Position numbers and translations under genes: made by a program. A model generated the notes under the pieces. The model was not told the DNA's origin, did no database searches, and saw only the letters and a list, made by a program, of their open reading frames with translations. Below are positions 49,938 to 57,832 of a stretch of DNA of 64,000 bases, in pieces (the first letter of the stretch is position 1; every line of letters starts with the position of its first letter). The stretch spans positions 1 to 64,000 of the forward strand of contig SUYN01000005.1 of assembly GCA_015060405.1 (NCBI GenBank). Reading direction: 5' to 3'. This stretch comes from Bacteroidales bacterium. GTDB lineage: Bacteria; Bacteroidota; Bacteroidia; Bacteroidales; UBA932.

Positions 49938-52352
49938 TTACGGTTTCATCGACATTATGATGTTACCCAAGGTTGCGAACATGGTAGCCAGCGAAGACGA
50001 AGTCGTCGCGATGCTCATTATCTCCGAGAGTTTCGAGTCCTTCTGACGTTTCTGCGGAATGACGATCTCGCACCCCGGCTCTATCACATCCTTCGAGAAC
50101 TTCCTTGCCCGGGTCACATTTCCGTTCATGTATATGATGTAGGCCTTGCTCTTCTTAGAATGATAGCCATAGCCCCCGGCCATCTCCACATAGTCGCTCA
50201 CGAGAAAGTCGGGATTATAGGTCACTGTGTTAGGATACATCACATTACCGGAGATCTTCACGGTATTGATATATTCCGGAACGAAGAGCTGGTCGCCTTC
50301 TCTCAGGACAAGGTCCATGTCGCTGCCGGGCTTCGCAAGTGCCTGCTCCAGGTCAATGCCGACATAATAATACTCCGCAAGGTCCAGGGTCTCCACATTG
50401 ATGCTGTCCTTGGCGGTCTCCAGCACCTCGAGAGTCGATTCCACCCTTCGTTTCTCATCTTCGTTCATCCTGCGCTGCAGACGGGCGCCCTTAACATAGG
50501 CCCAGCTGTTCACTCCGCCCGCCTTTTTCACGAGGTCAGAGATACGCTCGGTCTTGTGGGTCAGGACATAATTGCCCGGGAAGATCACCTCACCGCTGAT
50601 TGTGACATGTGTCTGCTCGAAGTAGCCAGGGCTTCTGCGGACGAACACCTGATCGTATGGCTGGAGGCTGAAAAGCAGCTCACCATCAATGGCATAGCCT
50701 TCCTTAAGAGCAAATGAGAAGACCTGTCCGATGGAATCCAGCTGGGTGGTGCTGTCGGAATTCTTGATTCGCCGGCTTACATCTATCCTCACGGTGGAGG
50801 CTGACTCAAGGAGTCCTCCGGCCTGAATGATCAGGTCTTCAAGGGTCATGTTCTCTGCATAGGGGTATTCACCAGGGTTGGCGACCTCACCTTCGAGAGA
50901 AACGAGGCCTATGTCCTGAAGTTCGTGTATGCTTGAGACATAGAGGCTGTCGTTCTTCTGAAGACGGATGTCATCTGCGCTGCCGTTCAGGACTGACCTG
51001 ACATCGACAGGGATTATCTCCCTTGTCAGATCTTCTCTTTCACGGTAGAGGATGGCGCGGTTAGTGAAGGCATCTCCCTTCAGGCCGTCTGCCTTACGGA
51101 TGAGCTGAGAAACAGTAGAGATGTCTTCACAGAGCTGGTATGCTCCGGGACGATACACGGCCCCCTGGATGTCTATCTTGTTCGAGTATCTGTCAAGCAT
51201 GGTCTCCACTGTGAGAGAGTCCCCGTCCATAAGTGCAAACTCTCCGAAGTCCTGTGAATCAACCGTATACACCTGGTACTCCACACCGTTTCTACGGATC
51301 AGGCGAAGATTTGACTTATAGGCATCGCCGGAAAAGCCACCGGAATAATCAATGATGTCCCGGACGGTCTCCCCTTCCTTCATCTCATAGACCATAGGAC
51401 GCTTCACCTTTCCGGCCACGTCCACAAGCTGCTTGTAAGGAGCCACTATGATGACGTCACCGTCCTGAAGTTTGACATCGTCCGATGAATTGCCGTTGAG
51501 GATGAAGTCATACACATCCACGGTGGCGACGGTCTTCTTGTTCCTGACCAGCCTTATCTCACGGAGTGTACCGACATCGCTCACCCCACCGGCACAGTAT
51601 AAGGCATTATAAATGGTTGACAATGAAGATAATGAATATGTTCCCGGAACTGAAACCTCTCCGAGGATGTTGACCTGGATGCTTCTTATGTTGCCTATCG
51701 TGAGCTTGATGTCCGACTCCGGATTCTCTCCGTCGACAGGATAGATCCTTCCGAACTTCTTGCGGAGATACGAGTCGGCCTCCCTCACTGTCATTCCGTT
51801 CAGGCTGACGATGCCGAGGTTAGGGACATTGATAAAGCCGTCAGGTGATATGGTCTGGCGGATGGTAGTCTCGTTGGAGCCCCAGATGTCGATGATCACT
51901 TCATCTCCCGGACCCATCTTGTAGTTGGCCGGCGTCGGGATGTTGACATTCGGAGCGAAGGTCAGGTTGCGGTTCGTGAAGATGCTTCTTCCGAAGACCT
52001 CCTTCTCCTTCACCTCATTCGCAAGACTGTCAAGTGCAAAGAACTCCTTCTCAAGGGTCTTGAAATCCAGCTTGCGTGTCCTGTCCGACATAGTCTTCAC
52101 CGACCTTGATGTTCCCTGGACATCCGCACCTCCTTTGTCATACATCGACTTGATCCGGGTGATCTGGTCCACACTCACACCCTTTGCAGCCAGTTCCTTG
52201 GCGATCTCTGTCTGAGACTTTCCGGAAGCCATCGCCTCCATCACATAGGTGACAAGGGCATCATCAGTCATCTGAGCATAAGACTCAGAAGCACAGAAGG
52301 CAAACACAGAAAAAACAATCAGCAGAGATGAAATCTTCTTTATCATATTCAA
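49938..52352 (-). CDS. SLBB-domain polysaccharide export protein (Wza-like)
   Basis: 804 residues with a signal peptide (ending ASESYAQ, no lipobox). A Poly_export domain starts near 140 (YKMGPGDEVIIDIWG) and is followed by about six SLBB repeats of the kind VNILGEVSVPGTYSLSS, VDVAGKVKRPMVYEM, VSLEGEVANPGEYPY and VTISGEVIFPGNYVLTH. It would form the outer-membrane/periplasmic channel for the polymer. It is the first gene of the leftward operon. E. coli Wza is about half this size; long multi-SLBB forms are usual in Bacteroidota. Confidence 0.92.
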   Translation of the reverse strand: MNMIKKISSLLIVFSVFAFCASESYAQMTDDALVTYVMEAMASGKSQTEIAKELAAKGVSVDQITRIKSMYDKGGADVQGTSRSVKTMSDRTRKLDFKTLEKEFFALDSLANEVKEKEVFGRSIFTNRNLTFAPNVNIPTPANYKMGPGDEVIIDIWGSNETTIRQTISPDGFINVPNLGIVSLNGMTVREADSYLRKKFGRIYPVDGENPESDIKLTIGNIRSIQVNILGEVSVPGTYSLSSLSTIYNALYCAGGVSDVGTLREIRLVRNKKTVATVDVYDFILNGNSSDDVKLQDGDVIIVAPYKQLVDVAGKVKRPMVYEMKEGETVRDIIDYSGGFSGDAYKSNLRLIRRNGVEYQVYTVDSQDFGEFALMDGDSLTVETMLDRYSNKIDIQGAVYRPGAYQLCEDISTVSQLIRKADGLKGDAFTNRAILYREREDLTREIIPVDVRSVLNGSADDIRLQKNDSLYVSSIHELQDIGLVSLEGEVANPGEYPYAENMTLEDLIIQAGGLLESASTVRIDVSRRIKNSDSTTQLDSIGQVFSFALKEGYAIDGELLFSLQPYDQVFVRRSPGYFEQTHVTISGEVIFPGNYVLTHKTERISDLVKKAGGVNSWAYVKGARLQRRMNEDEKRRVESTLEVLETAKDSINVETLDLAEYYYVGIDLEQALAKPGSDMDLVLREGDQLFVPEYINTVKISGNVMYPNTVTYNPDFLVSDYVEMAGGYGYHSKKSKAYIIYMNGNVTRARKFSKDVIEPGCEIVIPQKRQKDSKLSEIMSIATTSSSLATMFATLGNIIMSMKP

Positions 52353-52464
52353 TTCCTACTTAATTCAAGCATTATCAATCCTGATTTCCCACCTCTCAAA
52401 GACATCACCGGCCTAGATTACCTGCTCCCAAAACCGATTTATGCCAAAGACATAGTAAATCAAG

Positions 52465-52472
52465 CAAATATA
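52465..52472 (-). promoter_or_regulatory. -7 box for the polysaccharide operon
   Basis: Read leftward the sequence is TATATTTG, a consensus -7 box, giving a leader of about 105 nt before the SLBB ATG. No TTTG at 19 nt spacing was found. No UpxY-type antiterminator gene precedes the operon. Confidence 0.5.
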
Positions 52473-52502
52473 ATACAAAAAACAATGAAAGTGAAGAATT
52501 CG

Positions 52503-52880
52503 GGGGTTTTTGAGACATCCCCCGACGGAAATCCGGCCAAAGGGGATTGAAGATTGTCCTGACATTGTTCGGGTCGCAGCATCCCAGGTGTTCCTTTAAT
52601 ATCGGACTGCCTGCCGAAATACTGGATTAACTTCAAAAGTCGCTTGACACATCAAGTCTTGTCTCCCCGTTCTTCGAATGTATCTGCCAAGTCATTTTGG
52701 ACTCAGTTCAGAAAGTGCCGTATGTGTTCAGTTACTTATCTTCTGATCGGCCAGAATCTTTGCGTAATACAGGGCACTGCGGCGGGTCAAATCGCCAGCT
52801 AGCTATTCAAAGCAAGATGCGGGGGCAGCTCCCATATTCCAATCTTCATACTTCACTCCTCTGATTACGTTTCACAGTCC
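52503..52880. other. Gene-free stretch
   Basis: No credible ORF. It begins with a short inverted repeat (GGGGG/CCCCC, 52502-52523) that could end leftward or rightward transcripts, then unremarkable sequence up to the palindromic tandem repeats. Confidence 0.5.
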
Positions 52881-52887
52881 CCCAAAT

Positions 52888-53070
52888 GCACCCGGGGGTC
52901 ATTTCCATCCACACCCGGGTGCGGCCATCGTCTTCTCAGACCACTACAAGGTCCCTTGCCGCACCTAGGTGTGTCACCAAAGCACCCCCGGGTGCACTCA
53001 TCGTCTTCTCAGAACGCTGCAAGGCCACTTGCTGCACTTAGGTGTGACACCAAAACACACCCGGGTGCAC
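52888..53070. repeat. 73-bp tandem repeat with alternating 10-12 bp palindromes
   Basis: Units share CATCGTCTTCTCAGA and CACCAAA blocks and have an exact 73-bp period (CCCGGG centres near 52916, 52989 and 53062). Each unit contains two palindromes: ACCCGGGTGC and CACCTAGGTG (second unit CACTTAGGTG). The centres alternate by 23 and 50 bp; a further, imperfect palindrome (CCCGGGGG) at 52891 extends the series by 23 bp. A 13-bp inverted copy of TCTTCTCAGAACG (53004-53016) lies at 53096-53108. Confidence 0.8.
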
Positions 53071-53234
53071 TTTTGCAGGTGGTCCGGAGTCCCGACGTTC
53101 TGAGAAGAGAATCGTTAAGAACTCTTCTTCCAAAACAGTCTTACTTGTACCAGATTCATCGTGATTCAGTGAAATAGGCGAAATACTTTGACTCGCAGAG
53201 GTACCCCGGAAAGTGGAACGCCAGGTGAGAAATG

Positions 53235-53270
53235 AAAAACGCCTCTCTACATCGTAGAAAGGCGTTTTTT
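53235..53270. terminator. Terminator behind tRNA-Val
   Basis: AAAAACGCCTCTCTAC and GTAGAAAGGCGTTTTTT pair around a 3-nt loop. Read leftward it directly follows the tRNA and ends in a T run; it can work in both directions. Confidence 0.8.
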
Positions 53271-53271
53271 C

Positions 53272-53349
53272 TGGTGGGAGCAGAGGGAGTCGAACCCCCG
53301 ACCCTCTGCTTGTAAGGCAGATGCTCTAAACCAACTGAGCTATGCTCCC
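53272..53349 (-). tRNA. tRNA-Val (anticodon TAC)
   Basis: The leftward strand folds into a cloverleaf: acceptor GGGAGCA/TGCTCCC, D arm with AGCTCAGTTGGTTTAGAGC, anticodon arm TCTGC-CTTACAA-GCAGA (anticodon TAC at 53314-53312), and T arm GGTCGGGGGTTCGACTCCC-type with the TTCGA loop. CCA is encoded at 53274-53272. A consensus promoter precedes it. Confidence 0.96.
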
Positions 53350-53361
53350 GAAATGGGAATG

Positions 53362-53392
53362 CAAATATACAACGATTTTTTGAAACTGCAAA
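53362..53392 (-). promoter_or_regulatory. Promoter of tRNA-Val
   Basis: Read leftward: TTTG (53392-53389), 19 nt, TATATTTG (53369-53362). A full match to the Bacteroidota consensus, about 12 nt before the tRNA 5' end. Confidence 0.8.
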
Positions 53393-53452
53393 TTAAATTT
53401 CAATTTTTATGAAGCTGATCTGAAATTACACTTTGATATCATATCAACCGAT

Positions 53453-53564
53453 CTGGTACCCGGTTATCATATAGACAGAACTGGCGCCCGGGTGTCATTT
53501 CTACTGAGCCTGTCCCCAGTTGTAACACCGACTGAACTGGCACCCAGTTGTCATATCGACTGAG
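53453..53564. repeat. Four degenerate ~28-bp tandem repeats
   Basis: Units start at 53453, 53481, 53510 and 53537 and follow the pattern CTGG-ACCCgGTTgTCAT-----GACtGA. Unit length is 27-29 bp. Two of them contain the CCCGGT/CCCGGG core also seen in the 73-bp repeats on the other side of the tRNA. There is no ORF. Confidence 0.6.
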
Positions 53565-53678
53565 CGAAGCGAATGGAGATATCTCCAACCAGATGCCTCG
53601 ACTCCCTTGCTCGCTCGACATGACAGGTGCAGAATCCTAAAAATGACATGACAGATGCGCCATATTGAAAAAATGCAT

Positions 53679-53686
53679 TATCTTTG
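53679..53686 (+). promoter_or_regulatory. -7 box for ssrA
   Basis: TATCTTTG matches the -7 consensus, 13 nt before the tmRNA 5' end. The -33 position is unclear. Confidence 0.55.
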
Positions 53687-53699
53687 CATCCTGTTTAAT

Positions 53700-54095
53700 G
53701 GGGATGTTTTGGTTTTGACAGCATCAGACATTGGACGGTAAGCACGTCGGGCGTGGGAGGTTTGCCCGTAAATCTCAGCTTCCAAAACATTAGTTGGCAA
53801 CAACTCTTATGCACTCGCTGCGTAGTCTGCAAAGCACACTACCTTAATCCGCGACGCCAAGGCTGCGTCGCCGACGAGTATCCCTCCAGCCTTTAGGCCG
53901 GTTATGGCTGGAACCAGGGGTATCATTCAAACCGGATGCACGGATGGACTCCTTTAAAATCCGCCAAGACTCAAAGGATAAGCCCTGGATAGCCTGTCTG
54001 ACGGCAGTCCCCGGACGAAAATCAAAGTCAGACTAAGCGTGTAGAAAGCTCTCTGGTGCGGTGTTTGGACGGCGGTTCGAGTCCGCCCATCTCCA
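53700..54095 (+). ncRNA. ssrA: tmRNA
   Basis: The 396-nt RNA begins GGGGATGTTTTGGTTTTGACAG and ends with a tRNA-like half: GGCGGTTCGAGTCCGCC T arm and acceptor strand CATCTCC pairing with GGGGATG, then discriminator A. The tag frame (GGC AAC AAC TCT TAT GCA CTC GCT GCG TAG, near 53805) reads GNNSYALAA, close to the GNNNYALAA of Bacteroidota. It rescues stalled ribosomes. CCA is not encoded, the downstream bases being CAA. Its 3' end is the attachment site of the adjoining element. Confidence 0.95.
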
Positions 54096-54098
54096 CAA
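54082..54098. repeat. att direct repeat, left (inside the ssrA 3' end)
   Basis: TCCGCCCATCTCCACAA is repeated exactly at 59608-59624. The left copy completes the tmRNA, the classic outcome of a tyrosine-recombinase insertion into a tRNA-like gene. Confidence 0.85.
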
Positions 54099-54130
54099 AA
54101 TAGGCTGATAATCAGCGGATTGCGAGTATT

Positions 54131-54148
54131 AAACACAATTTCAAACAC
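54131..54148. repeat. AAACAC pair, left arm-type repeat
   Basis: AAACAC-AATTTC-AAACAC, 12-bp period, 32 nt inside the left att repeat. It is part of a 22-bp sequence (54130-54151) repeated at 59482-59503. Confidence 0.6.
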
Positions 54149-54233
54149 AATATTTGAGATTGTGTTTATTTTATTGCAGTATATCAAAATTTCTGTCCTC
54201 TATCCTCTACTTACGGGAACCAATTATAGGGAT

Positions 54234-54335
54234 ATGTCCCTGGTGGAGACTCAGACCAATCACAATCACGAGGAGATCTTCGAGAACATCGAGATCTACA
54301 AGGTACACTATAAACGGTATTTGAACGATGAATAA
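54234..54335 (+). CDS. Possible 33-residue protein
   Basis: ATG 54234 opens a short acidic/histidine-containing protein (SLVETQTNHNHEEIFENIEIYK) whose stop overlaps the next start by 8 nt. The upstream part of the same frame runs back into the att arm and is unlikely to be coding. Small size limits confidence. Confidence 0.35.
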   Translation: MSLVETQTNHNHEEIFENIEIYKVHYKRYLNDE

Positions 54336-54567
54336 GCAGTTGAGAACCGTTGTTGAACGGGCATACAGGAAGATCAACGAAGCCCAGACAGCTATCGAGG
54401 ATATCCAAAAACATATAGTCTGCTCCGGATTCGATGATAATCCTCCGGCCATCACTCACACCAAGGATGATGAGCTCATCCTGGAATGGAGCGGAGCGGA
54501 GATGCCGATCGAGAGAGCAATAGAATATATGGAGGAATATGGATACATCACTCCGTATGACTTTTAA
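54328..54567 (+). CDS. Small protein of the ssrA element, unknown
   Basis: 79 residues, soluble, helical N-terminus (LRTVVERAYRKINEAQTAIEDIQKHI) and an acidic C-terminal helix (PIERAIEYMEEYGYITPYDF). A strong terminator follows directly, which supports a real gene. I do not recognise the family. Confidence 0.5.
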   Translation: MNKQLRTVVERAYRKINEAQTAIEDIQKHIVCSGFDDNPPAITHTKDDELILEWSGAEMPIERAIEYMEEYGYITPYDF

Positions 54568-54569
54568 TT

Positions 54570-54601
54570 AAAGCCGTCATCTTTCACAAGGTGACGGCTT
54601 T
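54570..54601 (+). terminator. Terminator of the 54328 gene
   Basis: AAAGCCGTCA and TGACGGCTTT pair around 12 nt, and the right arm runs into TTTTT (54599-54603). It begins 3 nt after the stop codon. Confidence 0.8.
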
Positions 54602-54684
54602 TTCAATACGAAAATACAGAATATGAAAAAATGTTTTCAGTGTATATCTTTTATGCCATAGGCATTGGATTTGAAAAAAGTTTG

Positions 54685-54742
54685 TATATTTGCGTATCCA
54701 ATTCGGTGAGGTCGGGGAGCCTTCGGGTCCGACTTCGCTTTT
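54685..54742 (+). other. Promoter-like box followed by a hairpin and T run
   Basis: TATATTTG at 54685-54692 is followed about 15 nt later by an imperfect stem (AGGTCGG...CCGACTT with a TTCG tip) and a T run (54739-54744). The layout fits a very short untranslated RNA, or a terminator of the leftward MuF gene with a chance -7 box. Confidence 0.3.
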
Positions 54743-56218
54743 TTATTTGAAGTCATATGTCTTCATCTCTAATCCTTTGGCACTGTTTATAACACAAAGA
54801 ATGTGTCGCAACGGACTTTCTTTCGTAGTATTACCCCTCATATATTCGTATCCTTTTCGTATCTTCTCAGGCGAGAACATAGTTGGATCATCAAAGTATA
54901 GGCATATCGTGTTTGCTTTTTCGTGAACATCAGACCTCGCATTGTATTTCGCGAGCTGCCTATTCTTATCCCTTATAGCACCGCCGTAGAAAGCCTTGTT
55001 CTTTGTTATAGACTTAATGTCCATACGCACGCCATCAAGCACCATATCAAGAGAAGGAAGTTTGTTCCCATCTTTACCTTTCTTGCTTTCATCACAAAGT
55101 ATCACGCTATGACCGCAGGCATAAAGACTGTCAACAAGCTTCTTTTCCAGTCTGAAACCTTCGTCTTTCCCTTCATTGTGGCCTATGTGAGTTGCTTTCA
55201 ATGCTCCGGTTTTTGGATCAAATTCGACATCTTTATATCGCTTGTCTTTAGATAACCTATCATACTGTTTCCTGTTCTCCTCAATTCTCCTCTGTTCAGA
55301 CTTTCGTGTCTTACCCTCATAACATTGTCTCACTAATTGACACGCCGCACAGAGTTCATTGTCGGTGACTCCAGAGGCGAGGTTGAGCTTTGCAAGATCA
55401 CAGGTGGTACATCTGCTGATGGTGTAGGGGTTGTGAGCCGGGAAGGATGAGCCGGTCTTGCCGGGATTGAAGCGGAACATCTTCTGCTTGTCGGTCTGGA
55501 GGACCTGCTGACCTCTCTCCATAGCCTCGTTGTGAGGAGTCTGCTCATAGCGTGACTTGAGAACCTGGACTACCGTGCAGCGGCAGTTCCAGCCGTTAGG
55601 CGGAAAGTATTCGTCCCAGAAGTTATCCTCGGCCGGAAGAGTGATCCCGTGAAGCCCCGCGTGTTCCGGGCGCACCTTGCTGTCATTGGCTGTACGATAC
55701 TGCAGCAGATAGTCATCTCCATCTTCGGTGAACTGCTCCCATTTCTCTGCCATCCCTGCTGATGCCTGTGCGAAATTGTACTCCGCGCGGAGATAGTTGC
55801 CGTTGTAGGTCTTGTCAATCTTCTGAACATCGTTCAAAAACTGTTCAAACGGCTTTCTTTCGCCCTTTTCATCCAGCAGAGAAGGGAACGCTTCATTCAG
55901 CTCGTGAAAGGTCTTTATGCCCGAGAATATGTAGTTCGACTCCGTCAGCCTGGTCTTCATCAGCTCGGACATTCCGGATTCCTGCAGCGGCGAGCTCAGG
56001 ATCTCGGTATGGGTATCGATGAAATCGGTTATCTCCGGTTCATTGAGGATCTCAATGCGTAGCTGTGCTCCGTCCTCCTTGAACAGGGCGGACATCATTC
56101 TTGAGAACCTCTCACGTAGTTTTGCAAGGAGTTTCTTGTCGATGGCGCTCTCATCAGCGAGTGTCATCACCGTTCCTGGTTCTCCAAGGATTCCGGAGTA
56201 ACGTCTGTGCAGCCCCAC
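54743..56218 (-). CDS. Phage head morphogenesis protein (Mu F-like) with extended C-terminus
   Basis: 491 residues. The MuF domain lies in the first half (FLNDVQKIDKTYNGNYLRAEYNFAQASAGMAEKWEQF, then TANDSKVRPEHAGLHGITLPAEDNFWDEYFPPNGWNCRCTVVQV), with the RPEHAxLxG and NGWNCRC signatures. Four Cys (CTTCDLAKL, CAACQLVRQC) follow. The last ~150 residues (IGHNEGKDEGFRLEKKLVDSLYACGHSVILCDESKKGKDGNKLPSLDMVLDGVRMDIKS) look like a separate toxin- or nuclease-like (barnase-EndoU/PD-(D/E)XK type) domain, as often fused to MuF. It sits downstream of the portal fragment. Confidence 0.82.
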   Translation of the reverse strand: MGLHRRYSGILGEPGTVMTLADESAIDKKLLAKLRERFSRMMSALFKEDGAQLRIEILNEPEITDFIDTHTEILSSPLQESGMSELMKTRLTESNYIFSGIKTFHELNEAFPSLLDEKGERKPFEQFLNDVQKIDKTYNGNYLRAEYNFAQASAGMAEKWEQFTEDGDDYLLQYRTANDSKVRPEHAGLHGITLPAEDNFWDEYFPPNGWNCRCTVVQVLKSRYEQTPHNEAMERGQQVLQTDKQKMFRFNPGKTGSSFPAHNPYTISRCTTCDLAKLNLASGVTDNELCAACQLVRQCYEGKTRKSEQRRIEENRKQYDRLSKDKRYKDVEFDPKTGALKATHIGHNEGKDEGFRLEKKLVDSLYACGHSVILCDESKKGKDGNKLPSLDMVLDGVRMDIKSITKNKAFYGGAIRDKNRQLAKYNARSDVHEKANTICLYFDDPTMFSPEKIRKGYEYMRGNTTKESPLRHILCVINSAKGLEMKTYDFK

Positions 56219-56232
56219 ATAGTCAGTGGGGC

Positions 56233-56730
56233 TCAGTCGAAAAAAGGTCTTCCGGCCTGATTGTGCATAAGCGACGGCTGTTCCTCCTTTTCTTCGACGG
56301 GAATGCCGTATGTGTCGTTGATGTACGATGCCGGTACCTTGTAGTTGGCAAGAAGGAGTTCGAGGATCCTTATCTTCTGATCAGCGGTGTAGTTCTCCGG
56401 ATCGTCCCACTCAAGATGATATCCCTGAACTGGGAATCCCAGGCGGACCATCCTCGGGATGAGCTGGGTATTGACCGTATCCCTTACCTGCTCACACAGT
56501 GAGGTAATAAGGTTCTCGAATACATCCAGGTGAGTCTCGGACTGCGAACGGCTGGAACCGTCGTCTATGGTCATCGTCTGCTGGAGGATGAGTTTCGACA
56601 GCTCGGAATTGGCCCTCTCGATGCGCTTGTCATAGACGTTGTAAGAGTCGCTCTTGGCTGTCTCCACCAGACTGATCTCCGTATCCTCACCGAAGACGCC
56701 CCAGGCCTTGTGACCCATATTCTCCATCAT
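56233..56730 (-). pseudogene. Truncated Mu gp29-like (DUF935) portal protein
   Basis: The frame holds only the C-terminal ~165 residues of a portal of usually 450-500: MGHKAWGVFGEDTEISLVETAKSDSYNVYDKRIERANSELSKLILQQTMTIDDGSSRSQSETHLDVFENLITSLCEQVRDTVNTQLIPRMVRLGF. The listed start is only the first suitable ATG after the break; the N-terminal portion is gone and sequence of the opposed tail tube gene begins 18 nt away. It ends 14 nt before the MuF gene, its normal partner. Confidence 0.72.
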
Positions 56731-56748
56731 ACTACAAATAAGTAAGAA

Positions 56749-57204
56749 ATGGATAAATATGTAAATGGTAGTGACCTTTTGGTCAATGTGGGCGATAAAG
56801 CGTTCGGACACTGCACTTCGCATACTGCGACTTTCAATACCGAGACAAAGGATATGGCGGTGAAGCCGGCAGCCAGCGCGACCAAGGCAAGCGCATCTCT
56901 TTTCAAGAGCAAGCGAGTCACCGGTCTTTCAGTTCAGGTGAAGGCTGAGGGAATCGTCGTATATGATGAGGCTGAATCCGGACTCAAGACTCTCTTGAGC
57001 AAGTGGAAGGTTGGTGAGTCCGTTGACCTGGCTCTTTTCGAGCGGGAGGGCGATGAGAAACCGTACTGCAACGGCAAGTTCATCATCACTTCCCTGGAGA
57101 ATACAGCTCCGGCTGGCGAGGACGCGACATATAGCGCAACCTTCGACAACGATGGTGCTGTAACTATCGATGAGGTTAATTTGGCTACGATCGTACAGGG
57201 CTAA
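56749..57204 (+). CDS. Phage tail tube protein
   Basis: 151 residues, apparently complete. The pattern MDKYVNGSDLLVNVGDKAFGHCTSHTATFNTETKDMAVKPAA and GLSVQVKAEGIVVYDEAESGLKTLL, then GKFIITSLENTAPAGEDATYSATFDNDG, is typical of tail tube proteins of the phage_tail_2/TP901-1 type in Bacteroidota Mu-like prophages. It opposes the portal gene head to head and lies 10 nt ahead of the chaperone frame. Confidence 0.72.
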   Translation: MDKYVNGSDLLVNVGDKAFGHCTSHTATFNTETKDMAVKPAASATKASASLFKSKRVTGLSVQVKAEGIVVYDEAESGLKTLLSKWKVGESVDLALFEREGDEKPYCNGKFIITSLENTAPAGEDATYSATFDNDGAVTIDEVNLATIVQG

Positions 57205-57214
57205 TTCTTGAAAT

Positions 57215-57577
57215 ATGAAGAAGATTGTTAACAAGATGATCAAGGTGAACGGCAAGGAATATCCTTGCAGGATCCTGATGGGAGCGATGCTCCGCTTCAA
57301 GAGACAGACCGGCAGAGATGTAAGCGAGATATCTCCGACTGATACGGCTGATCTCATAACTTTCCTATGATGCTGCGTGGCCAGCTCCTGCAATGCTGAC
57401 GGAGTTGAGTTCGGCCTTTCGCTGGAGGACTTTGCTGACGGGATGGATGCGGAAAGCTTCAACAGTTTCTATGCTGATCAGGTAGAGGATACGGAAGAGC
57501 AAAAAAAAGTCCGGAGAAGAGCCGAGAATAGAGGTCCTTCTTGGTATGGCGCTGGGGTGTGTGGGGATGAGTCTTGA
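57215..57577 (+). pseudogene. Tail assembly chaperone (gpG-like), broken by an in-frame TGA
   Basis: The frame starts MKKIVNKMIKVNGKEYPCRILMGAMLRFKRQTGRDVSEIS, reaches LITFL and meets TGA at 57368-57370, then goes on in the same frame with CCVASSCNADGVEFGLSLEDFADGMDAESFNSFY to 57577. Tail chaperones of this kind are acidic and about 100 residues, so the two parts are one gene. The TGA looks like a point mutation of the defective prophage. A run of eight A follows at 57501-57508. Confidence 0.65.
57501..57508 (+). other. Candidate frameshift site of the tail chaperone
   Basis: Eight A in a row (GC-A8-GT). Upstream the frame is that of 57215; from here a second frame (KKKSGEEPRIEVLLG...) runs into the ORF at 57546. 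The offset equals a -2 or +1 shift. Tail chaperone pairs in many phages, including Mu (-2), use such a shift, but a decay indel is also possible. Confidence 0.5.
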
Positions 57578-57812
57578 GGACTTTGAACGATGCACCCCTT
57601 TTGAATTCAACGAAGTGATGCTGCAGTGGAGGGAGAACCAGGAGAGAATCGACAGGACGACGTGGGATCAGACACGGTTCCTAGCCACAGCAATGCTTCA
57701 GCCGTACAGTAAGAAGACTCTTAAGGCTACGGATATCGTGCGTTTCCCGTGGGATGAGAAAAAAGAAGAGGTGCCTAAGGCACCAGCAGCAGGGAGAGGA
57801 TGGAGGAAGTGA
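57546..57812 (+). CDS. C-terminal (T) part of the tail assembly chaperone
   Basis: From ATG 57546 it has 88 residues: MSLEDFERCTPFEFNEVMLQWRENQERIDRTTWDQTRFLATAMLQPYSKKTL, a known pattern in small proteins encoded just before the tape measure. It is probably made as an extension of the preceding frame through the A8 run rather than from its own start. It ends DEKKEEVPKAPAAGRGWRK. Confidence 0.55.
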   Translation: MALGCVGMSLEDFERCTPFEFNEVMLQWRENQERIDRTTWDQTRFLATAMLQPYSKKTLKATDIVRFPWDEKKEEVPKAPAAGRGWRK

Positions 57813-57832
57813 GGAAGAGAATCAGGAAATAA

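Noticed and set aside
45428..52352. Invertible promoter of the Bacteroides capsule type
   Set aside because: No pair of long inverted repeats was seen around the promoter near 52465 and no invertase gene is nearby.
52888..53070. CRISPR-like array
   Set aside because: Period is 73 bp with the whole unit repeated, no unique spacers, and no cas genes in the window.
53700..54100. Further tRNA genes at the end of ssrA
   Set aside because: The TTCGAGTC T arm there belongs to the tRNA-like part of the tmRNA; no anticodon arm is present.
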